A stretch of 25,164 bases of DNA from an uncultured Eubacteriales bacterium (GCA_934667845.1 CAKUMQ010000038.1:1-25164), one strand, 5' to 3'; positions 7,794 through 15,670 are shown, counted from the stretch's first letter. Notes: a model not told the origin generated them from the letters alone. Program-made: numbers and translations.

Positions 7794-8162
7794 TTACTTC
7801 TTCTTGTTGGCAATGGTCTTCTTCGGACCCTTGCGCGTACGGGCGTTGGTCTTGGAGCGCTGGCCGCGCACCGGCAGACCCTTGCGATGCCGCAGGCCGC
7901 GGTAGCTGCCAATCTCGATGAGGCGCTTGATGTCAAACGCGACATCGCGGCGAAGATCGCCTTCCACGACGTAGTTGTGATCAATGTATTCACGCAGCTT
8001 CGAGACCTCATCCTCCGTCAGATCGCGGACGCGGGTATCGGGGTTAATCCCCGTGGCGGCGAGAATATCCGACGCGGATTTGCGGCCGAGACCAAAGATA
8101 TAGGTCAGGCCGATCTCCACCCGCTTGTCTCTGGGTAAATCAACACCAGCTATACGAGCCAT
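7794..8162 (-). CDS. rpsM: Ribosomal protein uS13
   Basis: Protein of the 30S head that contacts bL/uL5 in bridge B1 and the P-site tRNA through its basic tail. The 122 residues begin MARIAGVDLPRDKRVEIGLTY, carry the helix-two-turn-helix segment (IFGLGRKSASDILAATGI), and end in a lysine- and arginine-rich tail with RGLRHRKGLPVRGQ. ATG at 8162 is preceded by a ggaagg-type site. First of the alpha-group genes after rpmJ. Confidence 0.98.
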   Translation of the reverse strand: MARIAGVDLPRDKRVEIGLTYIFGLGRKSASDILAATGINPDTRVRDLTEDEVSKLREYIDHNYVVEGDLRRDVAFDIKRLIEIGSYRGLRHRKGLPVRGQRSKTNARTRKGPKKTIANKKK

Positions 8163-8201
8163 AGTTCGTTTCCTTCCTTTCGGTTGATGGGACTGAGAGG
8201 A

Positions 8202-8315
8202 TCAGCCCTGACGCTGCTTGTGCTTCGGGTTCTCGCAGATGACCATCACGCGGCCCTTGCGTTTGATGACCTTGCACTTCTCGCAGATTTTTTTGACAGA
8301 AGGTCTGACTTTCAT
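8202..8315 (-). CDS. rpmJ: Ribosomal protein bL36
   Basis: Tiny zinc-ribbon protein of the large subunit. Reading the minus strand from ATG at 8315 to TGA at 8202-8204 gives 37 residues starting MKVRPSVKKICEKCK and ending ENPKHKQRQG. The zinc ligands Cys11, Cys14, Cys27 and His32 are all present, so this is the zinc-binding (C+) form. A gggaggt site lies 7 nt upstream. Its position between infA and rpsM is conserved across bacteria. Confidence 0.97.
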   Translation of the reverse strand: MKVRPSVKKICEKCKVIKRKGRVMVICENPKHKQRQG

Positions 8316-8352
8316 ACGTTATACCTCCCTGCGCTTTGCGCAAACAGAATGG

Positions 8353-8571
8353 TTATTTTGTACGCCATGTGATCCGGCCCTTGGTCAGATCATAGGGAGA
8401 CATTTCCACCGTGACCTTATCGCCGGGCAGAATGCGGATAAAGTTCATCCGCAGCTTTCCGGAGATGTGCGCCAGGATGCAATGCCCGTTTGCCAGCTCC
8501 ACCTGAAACGTCGCGTTGGGCAGAGCTTCTACCACAGTGCCTTCCAATTCGATGACATTCTCCTTGGACAT
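8353..8571 (-). CDS. infA: Translation initiation factor IF-1
   Basis: Binds the 30S A site during initiation. The 72 residues form a single S1-like OB fold, starting MSKENVIELEGTVVEALPNA and including FQVELANGHCILAHISGKLR and IRILPGDKVTVEMSPYDLTKGRI, all family hallmarks. ATG at 8571 follows gggagg at 8 nt. It comes 14 nt after the KOW gene and 37 nt before rpmJ. Confidence 0.98.
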   Translation of the reverse strand: MSKENVIELEGTVVEALPNATFQVELANGHCILAHISGKLRMNFIRILPGDKVTVEMSPYDLTKGRITWRTK

Positions 8572-8585
8572 TTGCCTAACCTCCC

Positions 8586-8831
8586 TCAGGTGATGGTGTC
8601 CTGCCGTTTTCGCAGGGCACGACGTAATTCACGGTTGGTCGCCATTTCCGCAGGGGCGAGTATCTGCCCCGTTGTCCGCAGATGGCGGGGATTTTTTGCC
8701 TTGGGGCGGGAGAGCGGACGGCGCCTGCCGTCGGCGATCCACACCCGGTTCCCGTCGGTGCCAACGACCGCGAACAGACCCGGTTTATCCCGTCCTGCCG
8801 CGGCGCGCACGACCTCTCCGTATTCCGGCAT
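8586..8831 (-). CDS. KOW-domain RNA-binding protein (L14e-like)
   Basis: An 81-residue protein that matches the small KOW/L14e-like family found between map and infA in many Firmicutes (the position of ybzG in Bacillus subtilis). The N-terminal half reads as a KOW beta-barrel: GEVVRAAAGRDKPGLFAVVG, then RVWIADGRRRPLSRPKAKN, followed by the helical NRELRRALRKRQ tail. It is probably ribosome- or RNA-associated, but its function is not established. The start at 8831 is chosen from the ggaggc sequence just upstream; it begins 11 nt after the map stop. Confidence 0.85.
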   Translation of the reverse strand: MPEYGEVVRAAAGRDKPGLFAVVGTDGNRVWIADGRRRPLSRPKAKNPRHLRTTGQILAPAEMATNRELRRALRKRQDTIT

Positions 8832-8842
8832 AGCGCCTCCCG

Positions 8843-9589
8843 TCAGGGCAGGGTCATGATGACCGGTCCATCAGGTGTGATGGCGATGGTATGCTCGAAA
8901 TGAGCGGAGAGCTTGCCGTCCTTGGTAACCGTTGTCCAGCCGTCCTTGAGGATCTCTACCTCGGCGGTGCCGGCGTTGATCATCGGTTCAATGGCCAAGG
9001 TCATGCCCGGAACAAGGCGCGGACCTCTTCCGGGGGTTCCGAAATTCGGTACACTGGGGTCTTCGTGCAGGTTCGTGCCTACTCCGTGGCCGACGAACTG
9101 CCGTACCACCGAGTAACCACGCACCTCGACATACCGTTGGACTGCCGCGCCGATGTCGCCGATGCGGTTGCCTGCGACGGCGGCTTTGATGCCCTCGTAC
9201 AGGCTCTCGCGGGTGGCGTCCATCAGGGCTTGTGCCTCCGGTGATACTTTTCCCGCAGCAAACGTCGCGGCGTTATCGCCGTGGAATCCGTTGATGCAGG
9301 CTCCCACATCCACGCTGACGATATCGCCCTCGCGGATCACCGTATGGCCCGGTATGCCGTGGATGACCGTCTGATTGACGGAGATGCAGGCGCTGGCCGG
9401 GAAACCGCCGTAGTTGAGGAACGACGGCGTAGCGCCCTCGCTCTCGATATAGCGGCGGATCTCACGGTCGATCTCGCCCGTGGTGATGCCGGGGCGCACC
9501 AGGCTTCCGCCCAGCGCCAGCGCGCGGGCGGAGATGCGGCACGCCTCCCGCATCGCGGTCAGCTCCCGACTGTTTTTCACGGATATCAT
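8843..9589 (-). CDS. map: Methionine aminopeptidase, type I
   Basis: Removes the initiator Met from nascent proteins. The 248-residue product has the pita-bread fold with all expected catalytic residues: His78 (VIHGIP), metal ligands Asp94 and Asp105 (VSVDVGACINGFHGDNA), His168 (FVGHGVG), Glu201 (AIEPM) and Glu232 (HFEHT). There is no N-terminal zinc or SH3-binding extension, so it is the short type Ia form. ATG at 9589 lies 3 nt after the adk stop, suggesting translational coupling; its own ribosome binding site is weak. Confidence 0.98.
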   Translation of the reverse strand: MISVKNSRELTAMREACRISARALALGGSLVRPGITTGEIDREIRRYIESEGATPSFLNYGGFPASACISVNQTVIHGIPGHTVIREGDIVSVDVGACINGFHGDNAATFAAGKVSPEAQALMDATRESLYEGIKAAVAGNRIGDIGAAVQRYVEVRGYSVVRQFVGHGVGTNLHEDPSVPNFGTPGRGPRLVPGMTLAIEPMINAGTAEVEILKDGWTTVTKDGKLSAHFEHTIAITPDGPVIMTLP

Positions 9590-9592
9590 GCT

Positions 9593-10225
9593 TTACACCC
9601 CGAGCGCACGGAACACCAGGGCGGTGGTATCCTCCACCTTTTCCTGGCCTTCCACCACACACAGCTTGCCCGCGGCGCGATAGTACGCGACCAGCGGTTC
9701 GGTGGACTCATGATATACGCGCAGCCGTTCGATCACCGTTTCCGGCTGATCATCCTTGCGCTGAACAAGGGCGTCTCCGCATTTGTCGCACACGCCCTCC
9801 ACCTTCGGCTGCTTGTAGTCGATGTGGAAGGTGGCGCCGCATTTGAGGCAGACACGGCGGCCCGATACACGCCGGGCAATGGTCTCGTCGGGAACCTCGA
9901 TGTCGATGACCCGATCGATCGTCACGCCCATGCGGTCAAGCGCCTCGGCCTGGGGGATGGTGCGGGGAAAGCCGTCCAGAATAAATCCGTCCTTGCAGTC
10001 CTCCTCGGCAAGGCGCGCTTTGATAATGCCGATGACGACGTCATCGGGCACAAGCTGACCCGCTTCGATGAACGACTGGGCTTTCTTGCCCATCTCCGTG
10101 CCGCTTTTCAGCGCTTCACGGATAATGTTACCCGTGGAGATAGTGGGGATATGCAGGTGCTCGCTGACGAATTCCGCCTGCGTGCCCTTGCCGGCGCCGG
10201 GGGCGCCTAAAAAGATGAGGTTCAA
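9593..10225 (-). CDS. adk: Adenylate kinase
   Basis: Interconverts ATP + AMP and 2 ADP. The 210 residues hold the P-loop GAPGAGKGT (7-15), the AMP-binding STGNIIREAL, DGFPRT (84-89), and a long LID with a structural zinc site Cys126, Cys129, Cys146, Cys149 (CLKC and CDKC), as in Gram-positive enzymes. The start codon is TTG at 10225: aaggagg sits 7 nt before it and the product then begins MNLIFLGAPG, exactly where homologues start, with no nearby ATG. It follows secY after a 63-nt spacer with a 9-bp hairpin. Confidence 0.97.
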   Translation of the reverse strand: MNLIFLGAPGAGKGTQAEFVSEHLHIPTISTGNIIREALKSGTEMGKKAQSFIEAGQLVPDDVVIGIIKARLAEEDCKDGFILDGFPRTIPQAEALDRMGVTIDRVIDIEVPDETIARRVSGRRVCLKCGATFHIDYKQPKVEGVCDKCGDALVQRKDDQPETVIERLRVYHESTEPLVAYYRAAGKLCVVEGQEKVEDTTALVFRALGV

Positions 10226-10245
10226 ACCGGTTCCTCCTTCAAAGG

Positions 10246-10274
10246 GCGGCGGGAACCGCGGGGGATCCCGCCGC
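10246..10274 (-). other. Hairpin in the secY-adk spacer
   Basis: A perfect 9-bp GC-rich stem (10246-10254 with 10266-10274) with an 11-nt loop lies between the secY stop and the adk ribosome binding site. It has no U-run and so is unlikely to terminate transcription. It may separate translation of the two genes or mark an mRNA processing point. Confidence 0.55.
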
Positions 10275-10288
10275 TGTCCGTTCAGAGC

Positions 10289-11611
10289 TTACTCAAGGAA
10301 GCCCTTGTAGTGGCGCATCATCATCTGGCTCTCGATCTGCTGCACCGTCTCAAGCGCAACGCCCACCACGATCATGATGGAGGTGCCGCCCAGCGACAGG
10401 CCGTAGATCTGAGTCGCCATGCCGAAGATTCCGGGGAATACGGCGATGACGCCGCAGAACAGGGCGCCCATCAGCGTTACCTTCGACAGCACCCGTTTGA
10501 TGTAATCCGCAGTCGGCTTGCCGGGGCGGTAGCCCGGGACAGCGCCGCTGTTCTTACGGAGATTATTGGCAATCTCCGTGGGATTATACTGGATGGTCAC
10601 ATAGAAGAAGGCGAAGCCGATGATCAGAACAAACAGAAGGAACAGATACACCGGGTTAGAGGAGCGGAAGACGTTGAAGAACGCCTGCCAGAACTTGCTC
10701 TTCGGCGTACCGTTCGTGCCCCAGATGAACGAGGCGATGATGGAGGGCAGAGACACGATCGACTGAGCCAGAATGATCGGCATAACGCCGGACATATTGA
10801 CTTTGATCGGAATGTAGGTGCTCTGTCCGCCGTACATTTTCCGTCCGACGACGCGCTTGGCGTACTGGACGGGGATCCGGCGCTCGGCATCGGTCATAAA
10901 CACGATGAACGCGATGATCACGAGGAACAGGATCAGGACCAGCGGAACCATGATGATAAACTTGATGCCGCCCGCGTCGACATTCTGGATGCCCTGGGTG
11001 AACATGTTCCACAGGTAGACCAGACCGGTCGGGAGGCGGGACAGGATGCCGGCAAACAGCAGAATGGAGATACCGTTGCCGATACCCTTGGCATTGATCT
11101 GCTCACCGAGCCACATCATCATGGCGGAGCCGGCGGTGAAGCACAGCACGATCACCGCACCGGCAAACCAGCCGGCGGCGCCGCTTTTCGCCTCACTGAC
11201 GAGCGCGCCCTGATTGCGCACCATGAAATAGTACGCGACACCGAGCATCAGACCGAGGCCCACCGTGGTGTAACGGGTGATCTGTCCCAGCTTTTTGCGG
11301 CCGCTCTCGCCGTCCTGCGCCAGACGCTCCAGCGCGGGGATGGCGACGGTCAGCAGCTGGATAATGATGCTGGCGTTGATATACGGGGTGATGGACAGCG
11401 CGAAGATGCTGGCGTCGGAGAAGCCGCCGCCGGACATCAGCGTAAGCAGCTGCATAAACTCGTTTGTCGTACTGCCGGTCAACACGCTGCCGTCCACGAA
11501 CGGGACAGTGATAGCGGAGCCGATACGGAAGATCAGGATGATAAACAGGGTATAGAGGATCTTTTTGCGGAGATCAACGATTTTCCAAGCATTTCGCAAC
11601 GTCTGGAACAT
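10289..11611 (-). CDS. secY: Preprotein translocase subunit SecY
   Basis: Channel-forming subunit of the SecYEG translocon in the cytoplasmic membrane. The 440 residues show the family's ten hydrophobic segments, starting with ILYTLFIILIFRIGSAITVP (TM1) and including the plug region after it, the YFMVRNQGALV area, and the cytoplasmic loop with RRIPVQYAKRVVGRKMYGG that contacts SecA and the ribosome. ATG at 11611 lies 1 nt after the rplO stop, giving tight coupling. Position between rplO and adk is the standard spc order. Confidence 0.98.
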   Translation of the reverse strand: MFQTLRNAWKIVDLRKKILYTLFIILIFRIGSAITVPFVDGSVLTGSTTNEFMQLLTLMSGGGFSDASIFALSITPYINASIIIQLLTVAIPALERLAQDGESGRKKLGQITRYTTVGLGLMLGVAYYFMVRNQGALVSEAKSGAAGWFAGAVIVLCFTAGSAMMMWLGEQINAKGIGNGISILLFAGILSRLPTGLVYLWNMFTQGIQNVDAGGIKFIIMVPLVLILFLVIIAFIVFMTDAERRIPVQYAKRVVGRKMYGGQSTYIPIKVNMSGVMPIILAQSIVSLPSIIASFIWGTNGTPKSKFWQAFFNVFRSSNPVYLFLLFVLIIGFAFFYVTIQYNPTEIANNLRKNSGAVPGYRPGKPTADYIKRVLSKVTLMGALFCGVIAVFPGIFGMATQIYGLSLGGTSIMIVVGVALETVQQIESQMMMRHYKGFLE

Positions 11612-11612
11612 G

Positions 11613-12053
11613 TCAGATCACCTCGGCCTTTCCGCCGGCCGCCTCGATCTTCGCCTTCGCAGACTCGGAGTAGGCCGCCACCTTCACGGTCAGGCTCTTC
11701 TCTACGGTGCCGTTGCCCAGCACCTTGACCCCGTCGTAGCATTTTTTCACGATACCCGCCTCTTTCAGCGCGTCGGTATCCACAACGGCGCCGTTCTCAA
11801 AGGCGTTGAGCGCCGCCACATTGACGATCGCGTAGCGCGTGGCAAACACATTGTTGAAGCCGCGCTTCGGGATCCGTCTCTGCAGAGGCATCTGACCGCC
11901 TTCAAAGCCCGGACGGAAGCCGTGTCCGGCACGGGCCTTCTGGCCCTTGTGGCCCTTGCCCGCCGTTTTGCCCTGGCCGGAACCGTGTCCGCGGCCGATT
12001 CTCTTCACGTCCCGAACGGAGCCGGGCGCAGGAGAAAGCTCATGCAATTTCAT
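11613..12053 (-). CDS. rplO: Ribosomal protein uL15
   Basis: Large-subunit assembly protein. The 146 residues start MKLHELSPAPGSVRDVKRIGRG, have the glycine- and basic-rich extended N-terminal arm (GRGHGSGQGKTAGKGHKGQ, then ARAGHGFRPGFEGGQMPLQRRIPKRGF) and a globular C-terminal half. ATG at 12053 follows ggaggt. It directly precedes secY in the transcript. Confidence 0.98.
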   Translation of the reverse strand: MKLHELSPAPGSVRDVKRIGRGHGSGQGKTAGKGHKGQKARAGHGFRPGFEGGQMPLQRRIPKRGFNNVFATRYAIVNVAALNAFENGAVVDTDALKEAGIVKKCYDGVKVLGNGTVEKSLTVKVAAYSESAKAKIEAAGGKAEVI

Positions 12054-12081
12054 AAATTCGCACCTCCTTGCTCAATTTGGG

Positions 12082-12273
12082 TTACGCGTTGACGACCTCG
12101 ATGAGGTGGACGATCTTGGCGATCTTGCCCTTCGTAGCGGCGTTGTCCGGCTGGCACGTCGTGTCGCCGATCTTGCGCAGGCCGAGGGAATTCGCCGTCG
12201 CGATCTGATCCTTTTTGACCCCGATCAGGCTCTTGACCAGTTTGATCTGCAGGGAGCTTGCTTTTTTAGCCAT
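12082..12273 (-). CDS. rpmD: Ribosomal protein uL30
   Basis: A 63-residue large-subunit protein. The sequence LQIKLVKSLIGVKKDQIATA followed by SLGLRKIGDTTCQPDNAATKGKIAKIVHLIEV is the typical short bacterial L30 with its ferredoxin-like fold. ATG at 12273 has ggggagg upstream. It sits between rpsE and rplO as expected. Confidence 0.97.
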   Translation of the reverse strand: MAKKASSLQIKLVKSLIGVKKDQIATANSLGLRKIGDTTCQPDNAATKGKIAKIVHLIEVVNA

Positions 12274-12289
12274 GACTGTTGCCCTCCCC

Positions 12290-12814
12290 TTAACCTAAGA
12301 CTTCCGCGGCGGTACGGCCGCGGGTCGCTGCCGCCTGATCCGCCGTGCGCAGGGAGCGCAGGCCGCACATAGCCGCGTTCACCACGTTGTAGGGATTGTT
12401 GGAGCGCAGGGACTTGGCGCGGATGTCCTTGATGCCGGCTGCTTCCGCGACGGCACGCACAGCGCCGCCGGCGATGATGCCGGTACCGGGGGCGGCGGGC
12501 TTCATGAGCACTTCGCCGGCGCCGAACTTGCCGATGACCTCATGGGGGATCGTCGTGCCCTTGACGGAGATCTTCACGAGGTTTTTCTTGGCATCCTCGA
12601 TGCCCTTGCGGATGGCATCCGGCACCTCGCCGGCTTTGCCGAGGCCGAAGCCCACGGTGCCTTTTCCGTCGCCCACCACGACCAGCGCGGCGAACTTATA
12701 GATGCGACCGCCCTTGACGGTCTTGCTGACACGGTTGATGGCAACGACAGTTTCCTTGTATTCGCTGTCCACTGCGTTTCTCTTATCGCGCGTGTTTGCG
12801 TCTCTTCTGTCCAA
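12290..12814 (-). CDS. rpsE: Ribosomal protein uS5
   Basis: Small-subunit protein at the mRNA entry channel, with roles in decoding accuracy and helicase activity. The 174 residues contain the double-stranded RNA-binding-like N domain (VVAINRVSKTVKGGRIYKFAALVVVGDGKG, then GKAGEVPDAIRKGIEDAKKN) and a C-terminal domain with AGGAVRAVAEAAGIKDIRAKSLRSNNPYN. The start codon is TTG at 12814, the only candidate: ggagg lies 7 nt upstream, and no in-frame ATG follows in the N-terminal region. Residues 1-15 form a charged extension. Confidence 0.96.
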   Translation of the reverse strand: MDRRDANTRDKRNAVDSEYKETVVAINRVSKTVKGGRIYKFAALVVVGDGKGTVGFGLGKAGEVPDAIRKGIEDAKKNLVKISVKGTTIPHEVIGKFGAGEVLMKPAAPGTGIIAGGAVRAVAEAAGIKDIRAKSLRSNNPYNVVNAAMCGLRSLRTADQAAATRGRTAAEVLG

Positions 12815-12832
12815 AGTCGTTCCTCCCTCTCC

Positions 12833-13192
12833 TTAGAACTTGAGGCCGCCCTCGCGGGCGCCTTCAGCCAGCTCCTGCACGCGGCCGTGATACACATAGC
12901 CGCCGCGGTCAAAAACGACCTCGGAGATGCCTTTTTCGACGGCACGCTTAGCGATGGTCTCGCCAACCTTCTTTGCCGCCTCGCGGTTTCCGCCTGCCAT
13001 ACCGAAATCTTTTTCGGTGCTGCTCGCGGAGACCAGCGTGACGCCGTTCACATCATCGATCACCTGGGCATAGATATGGTTCAGGGAGCGATACACGTTG
13101 AGGCGGGGACGCTCCGCAGTACCGGAGATCTTGCCGCGCACACGGGTGTGACGGCGCAGACGGGACTGGTTGCTGTCTTTTTTGCTCACCAT
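12833..13192 (-). CDS. rplR: Ribosomal protein uL18
   Basis: 5S rRNA-binding protein of the central protuberance. The 119 residues include the basic N terminus (RLRRHTRVRGKISGTAERPRLNVYRS), the NHIYAQVIDDVNGVTLVSAS core, and the C-terminal VVFDRGGYVYHGRVQELAEGAREGGLKF signature. ATG at 13192 follows an aaggag-type site after rplF. Confidence 0.98.
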   Translation of the reverse strand: MVSKKDSNQSRLRRHTRVRGKISGTAERPRLNVYRSLNHIYAQVIDDVNGVTLVSASSTEKDFGMAGGNREAAKKVGETIAKRAVEKGISEVVFDRGGYVYHGRVQELAEGAREGGLKF

Positions 13193-13210
13193 AGCAGTTT
13201 CACTCCTTTA

Positions 13211-13759
13211 TCACTTCTTGCCTTTACCGCCGGTCTTACCTTCCTTACGACGGATGGTCTCGGTGGTATACTTGATGCCCTTGCCCTTATACGGCTCAGG
13301 CGGGCGCTTCTCGCGGACCTCGGAGGCATACTGGCCGACCAGCTGCTTATCCGCGCCGTGGATGATGATCTTGTTGGGGTTGGGCACCTCGATGGAGATG
13401 CCGGGGATCTCGTGCATGATGACCTGATGGCTGTAGCCCAGGTTCATGACCAGATCGGAGCCCTGCTTAGCCACACGGTAGCCGACGCCGTTGACGTCCA
13501 GCTCCTTGGTGAAGCCCTTGGTCACGCCCTCGACCATGTTGGCGATGAGCGTGCGGGTCAGGCCGTGCAGAGAGCGGCTCTCCTTCTCGTCGTCGGGGCG
13601 GGTCACATGGACCACGCCGGCCTCGACGTTCACGGTCATACGGGGGTGGATCTTCTGCGTCAGGGTGCCCTTCGGGCCCTTAACGGTCACAACATGATCC
13701 TCCACAGCCAGCTCGACGCCGGCGGGGATCGCGATGGGTTTCCGTCCGATTCTCGACAT
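13211..13759 (-). CDS. rplF: Ribosomal protein uL6
   Basis: Large-subunit protein near the sarcin-ricin loop and factor-binding site. The 182 residues hold two tandem L6 domains (GVELAVEDHVVTVKGPKGTL in the first; EIPGISIEVPNPNKIIIHGADKQLVGQYASEVR in the second) and the EPYKGKGIKY signature. The frame runs 7 codons further upstream to a TTG, but that codon overlaps the ribosome binding site; ATG at 13759 (MSRIGRKPI) has aaggggg 9 nt before it and is the family start. Confidence 0.97.
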   Translation of the reverse strand: MSRIGRKPIAIPAGVELAVEDHVVTVKGPKGTLTQKIHPRMTVNVEAGVVHVTRPDDEKESRSLHGLTRTLIANMVEGVTKGFTKELDVNGVGYRVAKQGSDLVMNLGYSHQVIMHEIPGISIEVPNPNKIIIHGADKQLVGQYASEVREKRPPEPYKGKGIKYTTETIRRKEGKTGGKGKK

Positions 13760-13773
13760 TTTCTTTCGCCCCC

Positions 13774-14175
13774 TTACCAAATGAATGCCAGGACTTCGCC
13801 GCCCACATGCTCTTTACGGGCCTGCTTGTCGGTCATGACGCCCTTGGAAGTGGAAACGATGGCGGTGCCGATGCCCTTCATGACCTTCGGCATATCCTCG
13901 CTGCTGGAGTAGATGCGTAGGCCGGGCTTGGACACGCGGCGCAGTCCCATCAGCACCGGGCTCTTGGAAGCGCCCTGGTACTTCAGGGTCATGCGGATCA
14001 CGCCCTGTTTTCCGTCATCAATGATCTGATAACCTTTGACATATCCCTCGTCCACAAGAATCTGGGCAATAGCCTTCTTCATGTTGGAAGCGGGGATATC
14101 CACCGAGTCATGCTTAGCCGAATTCGCGTTACGAATTCTCGTCAGCATATCGGCGATCGTATCGGTGATTTGCAT
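13774..14175 (-). CDS. rpsH: Ribosomal protein uS8
   Basis: Primary 16S rRNA-binding protein of the central domain. The 133 residues start MQITDTIADMLTRIRNANSAKHDSV, and end with IGTAIVSTSKGVMTDKQARKEHVGGEVLAFIW, both diagnostic. In E. coli S8 represses the spc operon at a site near rplE; I could not identify the equivalent structure here. ATG at 14175 follows aaggaggt. Confidence 0.98.
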   Translation of the reverse strand: MQITDTIADMLTRIRNANSAKHDSVDIPASNMKKAIAQILVDEGYVKGYQIIDDGKQGVIRMTLKYQGASKSPVLMGLRRVSKPGLRIYSSSEDMPKVMKGIGTAIVSTSKGVMTDKQARKEHVGGEVLAFIW

Positions 14176-14197
14176 TCCGTCAACCTCCTTTTAGCTA

Positions 14198-14383
14198 TTA
14201 CCAACTTGCCTTTTTGACGCCGGGGATCTCGCCCTTGTGAGCCAGCTCCCTGAAGCAGATACGGCAGACGCCGTACCGACGCAGATACGCATGGGGGCGG
14301 CCGCAGATCTTGCAGCGGTTGTACGCACGGGTCGAGAACTTCGGCTCGCGCTGCTGCTTGATTTTCATAGAAGTCTTTGCCAC
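14198..14383 (-). CDS. rpsN: Ribosomal protein uS14, zinc-binding type Z
   Basis: A 61-residue 30S head protein of the short, zinc-binding class. The four ligands are Cys24, Cys27, Cys40 and Cys43 (CKIC and CRIC). The product starts MAKTSMKIKQQREPKFSTRAY and ends PGVKKASW, as in other type Z proteins. The start codon is GTG at 14383, with a ggagggg site 7-8 nt upstream; an ATG five codons later would remove the conserved MAKTS start and lacks spacing to the site. Confidence 0.97.
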   Translation of the reverse strand: MAKTSMKIKQQREPKFSTRAYNRCKICGRPHAYLRRYGVCRICFRELAHKGEIPGVKKASW

Positions 14384-14397
14384 TTGTCGTCCCCTCC

Positions 14398-14937
14398 TTA
14401 TCTCTCGAACGGAGCGCCCATCAGCGTGAGCAGCTCGCGCGCTTCTTCGTCGGTCTTGGCGGTCGTGACGAAGCAGATGTCCATGCCGCGCACCTTGTCG
14501 ATCTTATCGTACTCGATCTCCGGGAAGATCAACTGCTCCTTGACGCCCATGTTGTAGTTGCCGCGGCCGTCGAAGCCGTTGGGGTTGATGCCGCGGAAGT
14601 CACGGACACGGGGCAGAGCCACGTTGAACAGGCGGTCGAGGAACTCGTACATGCGCTCGGAGCGCAGCGTCACCTTCGCGCCGATGGGCATGCCCTCACG
14701 CAGCTTGAAGTTCGCGACGGATTTGCGCGCCTTGCAGATGACGGGGCGCTGACCGGTGATCGCGGACAGGTCGTTGATGATCGCGTCCATGATCTTGGAG
14801 TTGTCGCGCGCCTCGCCGCAGCTCACGTTCACAACGATCTTGTCGAGCTTCGGGATCTGCATCACGCTCTTATAATTGAACTTCTTCATCAGAGCGGGAG
14901 CGACTTCGCTGTTGTAGCGTTCTTTCAGTCTTGCCAT
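14398..14937 (-). CDS. rplE: Ribosomal protein uL5
   Basis: 5S rRNA-associated protein that contacts S13 and P-site tRNA. The 179 residues include SVMQIPKLDKIVVNVSCGEA, TGQRPVICKARKSVANFKLREGMPIGAKVTLR and the DFRGINPNGFDGRGNYNMGVKEQLIFPEI signature. The frame extends 15 codons upstream, but ATG at 14937 (MARLKERYN) lies 10 nt after gggagggag and matches homologue starts. It follows rplX by 17 nt. Confidence 0.97.
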   Translation of the reverse strand: MARLKERYNSEVAPALMKKFNYKSVMQIPKLDKIVVNVSCGEARDNSKIMDAIINDLSAITGQRPVICKARKSVANFKLREGMPIGAKVTLRSERMYEFLDRLFNVALPRVRDFRGINPNGFDGRGNYNMGVKEQLIFPEIEYDKIDKVRGMDICFVTTAKTDEEARELLTLMGAPFER

Positions 14938-14954
14938 AATGCGATCTCCCTCCC

Positions 14955-15287
14955 TTACAGTGTCTCGCCGCATTTTTTGCAAACGCGGACGGAGCGGAAC
15001 TTACCGTTGTCATCGGCGACCTTCTTGATCGCGATGCGGGTAGGCTTTTTGCAGCTGGGGCAGATGACCTGCACCTTGCAGGCATACATGGCGCCCTCGG
15101 CCTCGACGATGCCGCCGACGTCACCGGCCTTGCGCGGCTTCACATGCTTTTTGACCATGTTCTGCCGCTCGACGATGACCTTGCCCTCCTTGGGGCTGAC
15201 CTCGAGCACCTTGCCCTTGTTGCCGCGGCTGTTGCCGCTGAGGATCAGGACGGTATCGTCCTTTTTCACATGAAGCTTGTTACTCAA
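14955..15287 (-). CDS. rplX: Ribosomal protein uL24 with zinc ribbon
   Basis: Assembly-initiating large-subunit protein with a KOW fold. The 110 residues read KLHVKKDDTVLILSGNSRGN, then GKVLEVSPKEGKVIVERQNM, with a C-terminal zinc ribbon (CPSC and CKKC) seen in many clostridial L24. The start is taken as TTG at 15287 (MSNKLHVKK) because a full ggaggtg site ends 6 nt before it. GTG at 15305 and ATG at 15302 are in frame but have no ribosome binding site, and ATG overlaps the rplN stop; if used, the protein would gain 5-6 residues. Confidence 0.93.
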   Translation of the reverse strand: MSNKLHVKKDDTVLILSGNSRGNKGKVLEVSPKEGKVIVERQNMVKKHVKPRKAGDVGGIVEAEGAMYACKVQVICPSCKKPTRIAIKKVADDNGKFRSVRVCKKCGETL

Positions 15288-15301
15288 TTTCGACACCTCC
15301 A

Positions 15302-15670
15302 TCACAGAACTTCGGGCGCGAGGCTCAGGATCTTCAGATAATCCTTTTCACGGAGCTCTCTCGCGACCGGCCCGAAAATACGGGTACCACGCGGGTTTTT
15401 GTCATCGCGGATGATGACGGCAGCGTTCTCGTCAAAGCGGATATAGGTGCCGTCGTCGCGGCGCACGCCGCGCACGGAACGGACGACCACAGCCTTGACG
15501 ACATCGCCCTTCTTCACAACGCCGCCCGGCGCCGCTTTTTTCACGGACGCCACAACGACATCGCCGATATTGGCATACCGGCGGCCGGAACCGCCCAGCA
15601 CGCGGATGCACATAAGCTCCTTCGCGCCGGTGTTGTCAGCCACCTTGAGGTAGGTCTGCTGTTGTACCAC
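15302..15670 (-). CDS. rplN: Ribosomal protein uL14
   Basis: Large-subunit protein at bridge B8, binding site of the silencing factor RsfS. The 122 residues start MVQQQTYLKVADNTGAKELM and contain CIRVLGGSGRRYANIGDVVVASVKKA and the FGPVARELREKDYLKILSLAPEVL end. The start codon is GTG at 15670, 8 nt after aaggagg; the usual homologue start (M-I/V-Q-Q-x-T) confirms it. Confidence 0.98.
   Translation of the reverse strand: MVQQQTYLKVADNTGAKELMCIRVLGGSGRRYANIGDVVVASVKKAAPGGVVKKGDVVKAVVVRSVRGVRRDDGTYIRFDENAAVIIRDDKNPRGTRIFGPVARELREKDYLKILSLAPEVL

Noticed and set aside
10310..11728. 472-codon open frame on the plus strand opposite secY and the end of rplO
   Set aside because: It is an antisense frame caused by high GC content; the protein is a low-complexity His/Asp/Gln-rich series and secY is certain on the other strand.
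12542..13912. 456-codon plus-strand open frame opposite rpsE, rplR and rplF
   Set aside because: Antisense to three certain ribosomal genes, no ribosome binding site, no recognisable protein features.
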